NCBI GenBank assembly: GCA_900766055.1
Contig: CAAFTZ010000107.1
Location: 1-5,724 of the forward strand
Reading direction: 5' to 3'
DNA: 5,724 nt
DNA from: an uncultured Parasutterella sp.
Lineage (GTDB): Bacteria > Pseudomonadota > Gammaproteobacteria > Burkholderiales > Burkholderiaceae_F
In this document: positions 1 to 5,707 of the stretch, in pieces
How the letters are laid out: every line of letters starts with the position of its first letter
Numbering within the stretch: the first letter of the stretch is position 1
Notes under the pieces: generated by a model
Told to the model about the DNA's origin: nothing
Seen by the model: only the letters and a program-made list of their open reading frames with translations
Database searches by the model: none
Program-made: the position numbers and the translations under genes

Positions 1-61
1 ACGCCTCCACGCCGATGATAGTGAGTTGTATTTCTTGCGAAAGTAGGTAGTCTCCGGGCTC
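1..61 (+). rRNA. rrf: 5S ribosomal RNA, 3' part (gene cut by window start)
   Basis: The 3' half of a 5S rRNA, the small RNA of the large ribosomal subunit. The conserved block CTCCACGCCGATGATAGTG (5-23) and the loop-E partner GCGAAAGTAGG (37-47) stand in the usual order, and about 14 nt follow GTAGG, as in other 5S genes, which puts the mature end near 60-61. Between the blocks GTGAG (21-25) can pair with CTTGC (34-38) to form helix IV around an 8-nt loop. The usual extra G-C pairs at the tip are missing, so this arm is weaker than normal. The 5' half, including the other strand of helix I, lies outside the window, so integrity cannot be judged. The terminator that follows directly suggests the true end of an rRNA operon rather than a stray fragment. 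The wording of the conserved blocks points to proteobacteria, probably beta. Confidence 0.88.
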
Positions 62-73
62 TCCATAAAAGAC

Positions 74-111
74 AAACCTCTTGGACTTAACCGTTCAAGA
101 GGTTTTGTTTT
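74..111 (+). terminator. Intrinsic terminator of the rRNA operon
   Basis: A 13-bp stem (74-86 with 93-105, one G-U wobble at 84/95) closes a 6-nt loop TTAACC and runs into a T-rich tract (TTTTGTTTT, 103-111). It begins about 13 nt after the 5S end, which is the expected place for the end of an rrn transcript. It should insulate the par region from rRNA transcription. Confidence 0.9.
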
Positions 112-128
112 ATCTGCTTATTTCTCCT

Positions 129-146
129 GTGTGAACATGTTCACAC
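129..146. promoter_or_regulatory. 18-bp perfect palindrome, copy 1 (candidate parS/ParB site)
   Basis: GTGTGAACATGTTCACAC is a perfect 18-bp inverted repeat, identical to the copy at 587-604. Two exact copies upstream of a parAB operon suit a ParB-binding centromere or a Par operator. It does not match the widespread chromosomal parS consensus (TGTTNCACGTGAAACA) or the KorB operator, so assignment to ParB is by position only. A different dimeric regulator is possible. Confidence 0.6.
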
Positions 147-460
147 TCGTGCACTGTCTTCCACACCTAAAACTGCGGAAATCGAGCCGTAAGCCTTACC
201 AAATCAGGCTTTCCCGATTTTATGTTTTCTAATCTTGTTGTAGTAGAGCAAATTTTAGGAGCACTTATCTACTCTGTTCCATCCCGAAATTTGGAGTGAT
301 TAATTCGAATACCCAGACAGCTTCGAAAAAAATCGATCTCGCTTACGGCTCTTCTATTCTCAATAACAACGAAGTGCCTAAATTTTTTTGATTTTACTTA
401 TTGCGATTCCTTTTTTAGATCCGTCCTCTCTCTTAAACTCTATCTTAGAAGAGCGGAACT

Positions 461-480
461 ATGTGAAAAAGACCACAGAT
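461..480 (+). repeat. Iteron-like repeat in parA leader, copy A
   Basis: ATGTGAAAAAGACCACAGAT is the reverse complement of the iteron motif found upstream of rep (TGTGGTCTTTTTCACAT) and matches its 17-bp core perfectly. It lies about 200 bp before parA. As a likely Rep-binding site away from the origin it could allow looping or pairing of plasmid copies, or link partition gene expression to Rep level; this is inference. Confidence 0.75.
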
Positions 481-558
481 GTGTAGCTCTTGTCTCTTAT
501 TTTCCTTCGAATCTCTGCCAACAATCATTGAAATCTTTCTCTCAGAAGTTCCAATATT

Positions 559-575
559 ATGTGGAAAAGACCGCA
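559..575 (+). repeat. Iteron-like repeat in parA leader, copy B (degenerate)
   Basis: ATGTGGAAAAGACCGCA matches the repeat with two substitutions, in the same direction as the copy at 461 and 98 bp downstream. It ends 11 bp before the second palindrome, so proteins on the two sites would be close neighbours. Confidence 0.55.
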
Positions 576-586
576 ACTCTTTTGCA

Positions 587-604
587 GTGTGAACATGTTC
601 ACAC
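587..604. promoter_or_regulatory. 18-bp perfect palindrome, copy 2 (candidate parS/par operator)
   Basis: Second exact copy of GTGTGAACATGTTCACAC, 75 bp before the parA start and 458 bp from copy 1. Being near the presumed parA promoter it could also serve as the operator for self-repression of parAB, which is common in such operons. The binding protein is inferred, not shown. Confidence 0.6.
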
Positions 605-667
605 GTCACATTTCAAACGCTGATTTTTGAATTTGTTAAGATACCGTCTGAAGATATCTACAAATTT

Positions 668-673
668 AAGGAA
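668..673 (+). promoter_or_regulatory. parA ribosome binding site
   Basis: AAGGAA lies 6 nt before the ATG at 680 and supports that start. Confidence 0.8.
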
Positions 674-679
674 GTCCCT

Positions 680-1450
680 ATGGGGAAAGTCATAGCTTTT
701 GCTAATCAAAAAGGCGGAGTCGGCAAATCAACATTAACGGTTCAAGCTGCTTTTTATTTACGTAAACATCGTAAAAAGAAAGTGCTAGTCATCGATATTG
801 ATTCGCAGGGAAATACGACAGAGTCTTTAACGCAAGGACAACCATATACAGCTACATCATCCGCTGCTCTTTTTGAACCGAATCTCGAAGAGCTCGGGAT
901 CTTTGATGACACTCCATACGGCGTAGATTTAATCGGATCTGAACAGAACTCGAATGAGGGTTATGACATCGAAAGCCGCGAGCTGGATGTCATTCGCAAT
1001 CCGGCTGCGAATATCCAAGCATTAAAAGACGCTTACGACTATATCTTGGTCGATTGTCCGCCTTCTTTAGGACGTAAGCTCCTCGGCGGATTAGTCATGG
1101 CCGATTATGTCGTCTGCCCGATCAAACTTTCTGGTTATGCCGTCGGAGGCGTGTCCGGCATGGTCAACACCATTCGTGCCGTACAGCAGAATTTCAATCC
1201 AAGCCTCAAATTTTTAGGCGTAGTGGTAAACGAATACGACGATTCCGCTTCTGCCAAGAGCACACTGCAGTACCTCGTTTCTGAGACTAACTGCGATATC
1301 TTCAACTCCAAACTCAGACATCGTGCTCCGATTGATGCCGCTACAACAATGGGCATTCCCGTAGACGAAATCCGTAACGGAAAACGATCCTACGAAGAAC
1401 TTGAAGCCGTGTACAAAGAGATGCTGGCCAGAATTAAAAAAATTGGTTAA
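680..1450 (+). CDS. parA: ParA family partition ATPase
   Basis: A Walker-type ParA/MinD ATPase that works with ParB to spread plasmid copies over the nucleoid before division. The deviant Walker A motif KGGVGKST is at residues 11-18 with the signature lysine K11. The A' motif (IDIDSQGN, 38-45, acidic residue D41) and the Walker B strand (YILVDCPPS, 121-129, D125) follow in order. At 256 aa it has no N-terminal helix-turn-helix extension as in type Ia (P1/F) ParA proteins, so it resembles the chromosomal-size ParA/Soj form, and DNA binding for autoregulation would have to come from ParB or another protein. The start is set by AAGGAA 6 nt upstream. parB begins 2 nt after the stop, so the two form one operon. 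Two palindromes and two iteron-like repeats precede it. Family assignment is firm; the symbol is generic. Confidence 0.95.
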   Translation: MGKVIAFANQKGGVGKSTLTVQAAFYLRKHRKKKVLVIDIDSQGNTTESLTQGQPYTATSSAALFEPNLEELGIFDDTPYGVDLIGSEQNSNEGYDIESRELDVIRNPAANIQALKDAYDYILVDCPPSLGRKLLGGLVMADYVVCPIKLSGYAVGGVSGMVNTIRAVQQNFNPSLKFLGVVVNEYDDSASAKSTLQYLVSETNCDIFNSKLRHRAPIDAATTMGIPVDEIRNGKRSYEELEAVYKEMLARIKKIG

Positions 1451-1452
1451 AT

Positions 1453-2430
1453 ATGAAAACCTTTAAAGTTACAAAAACAAAGACCCAAACATTCAAACCG
1501 ACAAACATCAAAAGTTTGACCGAGTTCAATGGCGCGATCGCCGTAGGCGTCAATGGAAAAGTTTTGACCAAATTACCGGTAGAGTCGATTGAAGCAAAAC
1601 CTCAGGTAAGAACGGTTATTGAAAATATCGATGAGCTGGCCGAATCTATGAAATCCGGTCAGCTGATGCCGATTACAGTCATTAAAGGTGAAAACAATAA
1701 ATACGTTGTCCTGCAGGGCGAACGCCGCTGGCTTGCCGCTAAGAAAGCCGGCTTGGAGACGGTAGAAGCTATCGTTGTTGATGCTCCAGTTTCTGATTCA
1801 GAAAGAATTTTCGGTCAGCTAACCGAGAACATCCAGCGCGACAATATGAAGCTTCAGGATTTGATCCAAAGCATCAGCCAGCTGATTCAGAACGGTTTTA
1901 ACCAAACCGAAATTGCTGCTCGTTTGGGCAAAGACAGAACTTATATTTCTCGTATTGCCGCATTAGCTTCTTCTAAGGAAGAAGTTCTTAAATTGATTGC
2001 CGATTGCGCTGTTAACGATGCTCAGACAGCACAGATCCTGAACAATATCTGTGAAAAAAGCACCAACATCGCAAAAGATTTGGAAGCTTGTAAAGATAAA
2101 GACGGCTTAATTAGCCGAGGCTCTGCACAAGCTGTTTTGGAAAGACTCCAGAAAATTGTTCCGCAGAAACCCAAAAAGATTGTTGCATTTGAAGATCGCC
2201 TTAAAAAGAAAGATTTTCCGAAAGGCTATCGCCGCGTGCCCGCAGGCAAAGCTCTTGGAATCCAGGTTGAGTTTTTAGATGATTCCGGTGAAAAAGTTTC
2301 CGGCAATCTCCTTCCGCGGTTACTTTCTGATCATCACGACGTTGTTTGTGTCTTGCGTGAGGACAACAATACGGTAGTAACAGTGCCGGTCGACAAAGTT
2401 AAGATCAAGATGATTGACGAATTAACTTAG
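1453..2430 (+). CDS. parB: ParB/KorB-like partition protein
   Basis: The centromere-binding partner of ParA. The N-terminal ParB/Srx domain (about 41-135) has the nucleotide-binding GERR motif at 89-92 and the ENIQRDN box at 125-131, the elements that in characterised ParB proteins bind CTP and allow clamp formation. A helix-turn-helix follows (about 150-171, NQTEIAARLGKDRTYISRIA), which should read the parS site. The first 17 residues are rich in Lys and Thr, and the ParA-stimulating segment of ParB proteins usually lies in such an N-terminal tail. A Lys-rich linker (about 236-260) leads to a beta-rich C-terminal part (about 265-325), possibly an SH3-like dimer domain as in KorB; this last point is inference. 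There is no recognisable Shine-Dalgarno before the ATG, and the gap to parA is 2 nt, so translation is probably coupled to parA. It ends 11 bp before a shared terminator. Confidence 0.92.
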   Translation: MKTFKVTKTKTQTFKPTNIKSLTEFNGAIAVGVNGKVLTKLPVESIEAKPQVRTVIENIDELAESMKSGQLMPITVIKGENNKYVVLQGERRWLAAKKAGLETVEAIVVDAPVSDSERIFGQLTENIQRDNMKLQDLIQSISQLIQNGFNQTEIAARLGKDRTYISRIAALASSKEEVLKLIADCAVNDAQTAQILNNICEKSTNIAKDLEACKDKDGLISRGSAQAVLERLQKIVPQKPKKIVAFEDRLKKKDFPKGYRRVPAGKALGIQVEFLDDSGEKVSGNLLPRLLSDHHDVVCVLREDNNTVVTVPVDKVKIKMIDELT

Positions 2431-2441
2431 GCGCCCTTGAT

Positions 2442-2491
2442 ATGTGAAAAAGACCACAAATCTTCGAATAAATTTGTGGTCTTTTTTTCAT
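2442..2491. terminator. Bidirectional terminator built from two inverted iteron-like repeats
   Basis: Repeat copy 2442-2461 (plus) and copy 2472-2491 (minus) pair over 19 of 20 positions, counting one G-U wobble, around a 10-nt loop. The GC-containing core GACCACAAAT/ATTTGTGGTC is followed by seven T on the plus strand and five on the minus strand, the layout of an intrinsic terminator in both directions. It lies between convergent parB and the MFS gene. The MFS stop codon (2488-2490) is inside the right arm. Since each arm is an iteron, Rep may also bind here. Confidence 0.8.
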
Positions 2492-3840
2492 TTTTCCAAT
2501 CCTAATTTTTTCGCATAGTAGTAGGTTAAAAAAGCGCCAATTCCAAGAACCGCCACCGATACAACGAGCGCCAGAGAAACGCCTCCCAGCTTCATGAGAA
2601 TAGGAAAGCTAATAACTGCAATCACAGCACCCAGTTTTCCGAAAAACGCGGCATAGCCCGCTCCTTCCGCCTTAATGTCTAACGGAAAGACTAACGAAGG
2701 AATGATGAACGTCGTTAGATTTGGACCGGCATTCAAAGCCAGCTCAAACAACACAAACGCGGCAATAGAAATAGATGCAGGCCATTTGAATAAATAACAG
2801 AGAAGAAGAAGTAAAACAGCCGATGCGGCGAGCAAAAATCCGTAAAACTGTTGTTTGACGGTCGAGACTTTATGAAGAATGAAAAGACCAGCAATAAATC
2901 CGATGAGAATGAACCAACTGATAATAAAGGTAAGGTTGACTGAATCCATTACGGATCCCAAAGGACCGGGCTTTGAGGGCTCAAAACCGGAAATGCCGAG
3001 ACTCATAATCAAAATCGGGAGGAAGATACCGATTCCGTATACACCGAGGCCCGAACATCCCCAAGGAACACCGGAAAAAATCACCTTCTGAAGGTTTTCT
3101 CCTTTAAACAGATCCACTTTGTTCTCGTTAGTAGAAGGAACGGATTTTTCCAAATAAGAAGGAGGAATCTCCACGTCCTCACCCAGCATAGCTTTGACGA
3201 CCTCTCTTGCTTCCTCAAATTTCTCTTTTGCTATGAGAAAGCCCGGACTTTTGAAGAAGAACAAACGGCTAATGATCATTAAAAATGAGAGAAAGACCAC
3301 AAATAAGAATATCTGCTTCCAAATTTCGGCCGTCCATTCTATCGAGCAGAGCACGAGAAAGCCGCCGGCGGCAAACAAATTTCCGAGAGCAGAAAATGAT
3401 TTTGTAATGCCAACCATGGTTTCCTGCCAACGCTTCGGCATGACTTCATCGACATAGTCGGAATCCAAGGCAAAGTCTCCGCCAATGCCGAATCCCATAA
3501 CAAACAGCGAGGGAATCAGTAAGTCAATGCTGCCTGTCGCATAAGCCACGAGAGCACCAATGAAAACAAGGATCGAACTTAATCGAAGGAACGGAAGGTA
3601 TCCGTCCTTATCGGCAAGTTTCCCGATAACAAACGATCCGACCATAATGCCGATCAGTTCCATGCTGGCAATCAGGCCTTGGGTCACGGAATCCAACTCG
3701 TGATGTTGGACGATGGCGAGAAGAGGTATCAAGACACCCGAAAGCGTTGCAACAGCGGCACCTAGAAACTGCCCCATAGCCGTTGTAACCAAAACCCGAA
3801 AATGCCCGAATCTCAAAGGCATCGTATCCAAATAGACCAT
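2488..3840 (-). CDS. MFS transporter related to the phosphate:H+ symporter (PHS)/sugar porter group
   Basis: A 450-aa inner-membrane secondary carrier with about 12 hydrophobic segments, the normal size for the major facilitator superfamily. The loop 2-3 signature GKLADKDG is at 73-80. TM4 carries GFGIGGDFAL (116-125, D122), close to the GIGGDYPLS motif of PHS carriers. The second half carries GPNLTTFIIPS (372-382) and GKLGA (401-405, K402), again PHS-like. The segment after TM6, SPGFLIAKEKFEEAREVV (198-215), corresponds to the sugar-porter SPR-L motif. The TM7 aspartate that binds phosphate in PHS members appears to be replaced: in W260-GCSGLGVYG the aligned position is G264. Phosphate is therefore doubtful and the substrate is unknown. 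The start is supported by AAGGA 6 nt upstream. It is the only cargo gene visible on this replicon, convergent with parB and downstream of rep on the same strand but with rep's terminator between them. Confidence 0.88.
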   Translation of the reverse strand: MVYLDTMPLRFGHFRVLVTTAMGQFLGAAVATLSGVLIPLLAIVQHHELDSVTQGLIASMELIGIMVGSFVIGKLADKDGYLPFLRLSSILVFIGALVAYATGSIDLLIPSLFVMGFGIGGDFALDSDYVDEVMPKRWQETMVGITKSFSALGNLFAAGGFLVLCSIEWTAEIWKQIFLFVVFLSFLMIISRLFFFKSPGFLIAKEKFEEAREVVKAMLGEDVEIPPSYLEKSVPSTNENKVDLFKGENLQKVIFSGVPWGCSGLGVYGIGIFLPILIMSLGISGFEPSKPGPLGSVMDSVNLTFIISWFILIGFIAGLFILHKVSTVKQQFYGFLLAASAVLLLLLCYLFKWPASISIAAFVLFELALNAGPNLTTFIIPSLVFPLDIKAEGAGYAAFFGKLGAVIAVISFPILMKLGGVSLALVVSVAVLGIGAFLTYYYAKKLGLEK

Positions 3841-3845
3841 TTTTA

Positions 3846-3867
3846 ATCCTTATTTTTCTCCAAGGAT
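3846..3867 (-). promoter_or_regulatory. Ribosome binding site of the MFS gene inside a small hairpin
   Basis: On the mRNA strand AAGGA (complement of 3847-3851) sits 6 nt before the ATG. The same bases form one arm of ATCCTT...AAGGAT (3862-3867 with 3846-3851), a 6-bp stem with a 10-nt loop. The stem would cover the Shine-Dalgarno and may damp translation; it is AT-rich and the regulatory effect is unproven. Confidence 0.5.
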
Positions 3868-3928
3868 ACGAGGAAGAGAGAGCAAAATAAGATGAATGCG
3901 GCCGTTTAGAGACACAAGTTCCTGAACA

Positions 3929-3946
3929 ATGTGAAAAAGACCACAA
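3929..3946 (+). repeat. Iteron-like repeat before the MFS gene
   Basis: ATGTGAAAAAGACCACAA is a perfect copy of the repeat core. It is inverted relative to the copy at 4010-4030, with the rep terminator hairpin between them. It lies about 90 bp upstream of the MFS start, where the promoter should be, so Rep binding could affect transporter transcription; this is inference. Confidence 0.75.
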
Positions 3947-3970
3947 TTTCTACCGAAAAAAATGACGCTC

Positions 3971-3998
3971 AAAAAAGAAAACAGCCGGACGGCTGTTT
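3971..3998 (-). terminator. Intrinsic terminator of rep
   Basis: On the minus strand an 8-bp stem (3991-3998 with 3979-3986, AAACAGCC/GGCTGTTT) with a 4-nt loop is followed by TTCTTTTTT (complement of 3971-3979, overlapping the base of the stem). It starts 9 nt beyond the rep stop codon and separates rep from the MFS gene. Confidence 0.85.
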
Positions 3999-4007
3999 CG
4001 TGAAGAG

Positions 4008-5123
4008 TTAATTTGTGGTCTTTTTTACATTTTTCTTGAGCGCTGATGAAGGTTTAAATCCAAGGTCATGCAAATAGACTCGCGCCTCATAAACAAATTT
4101 GGGATCGGCCAACCGATTTTCAATCCACCGTTTCCAAGACTCTTGAGAATAGCCTTCGCGTCCGGCTGCATTGATGAATTCTCCGGCAAAGCGATTTCCC
4201 ACGCCGCCGTCATTGTGGCGGCTCAGCAAGGTGGCAAAATAATTTCTCTGCCCATCTGATAATGTCAGATTCTGCCAATCCTCATCGGTGTAACCGACAA
4301 GATCTCTAACGTCGGGAACGTCCTCCGGCGGAACTGACTGAGTTCTTTCTACAAGAATATTGGGACGATTTTTAACAGAGAAGATGATGTGAGTGAATTT
4401 TCTGCCGGTACGTACGAACTCGCATTCCACATGAAAATCGATTTTGGTTGCTTCATTAATTTTGGCCGCGCACTCTCTGACGATACGAGCGACGTCGCCG
4501 TTTAATTTTTTCTGTGGAATATTAAGAATGTCTTTGAGTTCAGTAATCGTCATCTTCTTGACCTGACCGCGCCAGCGCACGCACAGTTCAAAGAATCGCA
4601 GCGTCGAAACACTCTTCAATTCGGAAATCTGTTTAATCGGATAACGGATGAAGTTGCTGCGGATACGTGTCAGGAAAGGAAGGACTTCTTGAGAGAAGGT
4701 CAGACCGATCATGCCGCTTCGATAAGAGACTTTAGAAATCCAGCGGAACTCATCTCGTTCTTTACCGTTAGATCCAAAAGTACGAATAACGCTTCTGTTG
4801 TAGAGCGTATTTACGGCATTCTGAAGGTATTTATAGGCCTTAGAGCGTTCGCTGCCGATCTCTCTTAACTCTTTGGCAGAAACCCAATAACTTGCATCCC
4901 CTCTGACCTCCGGATTCATCGAATCGATCTTACTAATCGCGACTAAGATGATTCGAAGTTCATTTAGGGTGAGGTTGGTTTTCGCCGTGAGCAAGTCGTT
5001 TGATTTCACGACGACAGCATTGGTATTCCAAAGCGAATTCTTTTTCCCGGATTTAGGACTATCCGACCACTCATCATCGTCTGTGAGGAGTTCAAACTCC
5101 TGTTGTTGATTTTCGCTGGCCAT
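4008..5123 (-). CDS. rep: Rep_3-family plasmid replication initiator
   Basis: An initiator of the RepB/RepE/Pi-like (Rep_3) family, which binds iterons upstream of its gene and opens the origin. Two winged-helix domains are expected: WH1 from about 37 to 160 (VVKSNDLLTAKTNLTLNELR at its start) and WH2 from about 165 to 253 (SELKSVSTLRFFELCVRW, then MTITELKDILNIP). The link region FSQEVLPFLTRIRSNFIRYPI is typical of the family. At 371 aa it is longer than the usual 230-320 aa because of an acidic N-terminal tail (about 1-35) and a C-terminal extension (about 260-371) of unknown role. The ATG is chosen because GGAGGG lies 5 nt upstream. The last residues VKKTTN and the stop are encoded by an iteron-like repeat. 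Six iterons lie 88-233 bp upstream, the usual place, and could also mediate autorepression. Confidence 0.92.
   Translation of the reverse strand: MASENQQQEFELLTDDDEWSDSPKSGKKNSLWNTNAVVVKSNDLLTAKTNLTLNELRIILVAISKIDSMNPEVRGDASYWVSAKELREIGSERSKAYKYLQNAVNTLYNRSVIRTFGSNGKERDEFRWISKVSYRSGMIGLTFSQEVLPFLTRIRSNFIRYPIKQISELKSVSTLRFFELCVRWRGQVKKMTITELKDILNIPQKKLNGDVARIVRECAAKINEATKIDFHVECEFVRTGRKFTHIIFSVKNRPNILVERTQSVPPEDVPDVRDLVGYTDEDWQNLTLSDGQRNYFATLLSRHNDGGVGNRFAGEFINAAGREGYSQESWKRWIENRLADPKFVYEARVYLHDLGFKPSSALKKNVKKTTN
4010..4030 (-). repeat. Iteron-like repeat overlapping the rep 3' end
   Basis: AATTTGTGGTCTTTTTTACAT carries the repeat in the same direction as the origin iterons, with one change in the core (C to A at the 13th position, counting from TGTGG). 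Read on the minus strand in the rep frame it encodes the C-terminal VKKTTN. It pairs as an inverted repeat with 3929-3946. Confidence 0.75.
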
Positions 5124-5128
5124 TAATA

Positions 5129-5134
5129 CCCTCC
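5129..5134 (-). promoter_or_regulatory. rep ribosome binding site
   Basis: On the minus strand GGAGGG stands 5 nt before the ATG (5121-5123), a strong Shine-Dalgarno that fixes the start. Confidence 0.85.
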
Positions 5135-5210
5135 GATCCGGCTCACTCTGACATTTCGATAGTTGATTCTCTCACACTTCCTCTTCCAAAAGGAAAAAGA
5201 ATCGGAACTC

Positions 5211-5356
5211 TGTGGTCTTTTTTACATAATATTGTGGTCTTTCCCACATAAATTCTTCTGCATTTGTGGTAAAAAGCACATAATAAGTCGCCTTTTTCAC
5301 AGAGAAAAACATCCTATTTGTGGTCAAATTCTCATAGTTAGTGGTCTTTTATACAT
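5211..5356. repeat. Array of six origin iterons
   Basis: Six 17-bp direct repeats of consensus TGTGGTCTTTTTCACAT begin at 5211, 5233, 5265, 5286 (degenerate, 13 of 17), 5319 and 5340. Start-to-start distances are 22, 32, 21, 33 and 21 bp, close to two or three helical turns, so bound Rep molecules would lie on one face of the DNA. GTGGT is the most constant part; the TTTTT and CACAT parts vary. Position upstream of a Rep_3 gene and next to an AT-rich stretch mark this as the replication origin. The T-rich half of the 5286 copy (TTTTTCACA) fits a loose DnaA box (TTWTNCACA); no better DnaA box was seen in the region. Confidence 0.88.
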
Positions 5357-5360
5357 TTTT

Positions 5361-5443
5361 ACATCAGTAACCTTTTGATTTAAAAGTGAAAATATAGGGC
5401 TTAAAAAAATAAAAAGATTAATATAAAAATATAAAAAAGGCCT
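5361..5443. other. AT-rich stretch, probable origin unwinding element
   Basis: Directly after the iterons the DNA is extremely AT-rich, most of all at 5400-5437, where there are only three non-A/T bases within runs of A with short TA steps. This is the expected place and composition of the DNA unwinding element of an iteron plasmid. No true 13-mer direct repeats could be made out. Confidence 0.65.
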
Positions 5444-5707
5444 ACGACTAAAAGACACACCCAATGAAAAAGGCTTCAAAAAATTTTAAAGCGACGCAAA
5501 CAGCTCAGTTTGAATAGAACAAATCAGCAGGCCTCTGTCGTATAAGGTTTTGAAAGAAAGAACAAGTCAGATCACACCGGCAACATCCCACAAAAGTTTC
5601 GCAAAAAGGAAATTTAGGAGTGATACAGCGTGAAGAAAATCAAAAAACAAGAAAGAGAGGGGAATTAAGTCGCCGAAAGACGACGCAGAGAAGGTCAGCT
5701 TAAAAAT
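5444..5707. other. Non-coding origin-distal region, function not seen
   Basis: No convincing gene on either strand. The plus strand is rich in A and purines. Two tiny frames (17 codons from 5464 without a ribosome binding site; 12 codons from GTG at 5630 behind AGGAG) are too short to support. A weak 4-bp hairpin GTCG/CGAC is at 5669-5684. If an rRNA operon begins beyond 5724, its upstream control region could start here, but no rrn promoter or boxA was recognised. Confidence 0.4.

Larger units (their letters stand above)
112..679. other. Gene-free control region between rRNA terminator and parA
   Basis: A 568-bp stretch with no convincing gene. It holds two identical 18-bp palindromes near its ends, two iteron-like repeats (461-480, 559-575) and the parA ribosome binding site. 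An imperfect hairpin is visible at 179-220: AAATCG/CGATTT (179-184, 215-220) outside and AAGCC/GGCTT (191-195, 207-211) inside; its role is unknown. An open frame of 25 codons at 222-299 has no ribosome binding site and was not called. The segment 375-420 is T-rich. No clear sigma-70 promoter could be fixed; the best -10-like hexamer before parA is TAAGAT near 639, with only a poor -35. Dense sites plus absence of genes suggest a centromere/operator region. Confidence 0.6.

Noticed and set aside
222..299. 25-codon open frame starting with ATG on the plus strand
   Set aside because: No ribosome binding site, low complexity of evidence, and it overlaps the possible 5S-like stretch; too short to support as a gene.
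3608..3946. 112-codon minus-strand open frame overlapping the MFS start
   Set aside because: It is out of frame with a well-supported MFS gene, rich in Cys, Arg and Ser as typical of antisense or off-frame translation, and matches no family I know.
2442..4030. Insertion sequence or composite transposon around the MFS gene
   Set aside because: No transposase, no target duplication seen, and the flanking inverted repeats are copies of the origin iteron rather than IS ends.
5085..5112. Possible sliding-clamp binding motif in the Rep N-terminal tail (QQQEFELL)
   Set aside because: Only loosely like the Q-L-S/D-L-F consensus; the spacing of hydrophobic residues does not fit well.
5211..5356. CRISPR array
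   Set aside because: Repeats are 17 bp, degenerate, with gaps of only 4-16 bp, and lie upstream of a Rep_3 gene; they are iterons.
5163..5378. 71-codon plus-strand open frame in the origin
   Set aside because: It runs through the iteron array, so its open frame reflects the repeats; no ribosome binding site at its start was seen.
5464..5668. Two tiny frames (17 codons at 5464; 12 codons from GTG at 5630 with AGGAG upstream)
   Set aside because: Too short and A-rich; the second has a plausible Shine-Dalgarno, but nothing else supports a peptide.
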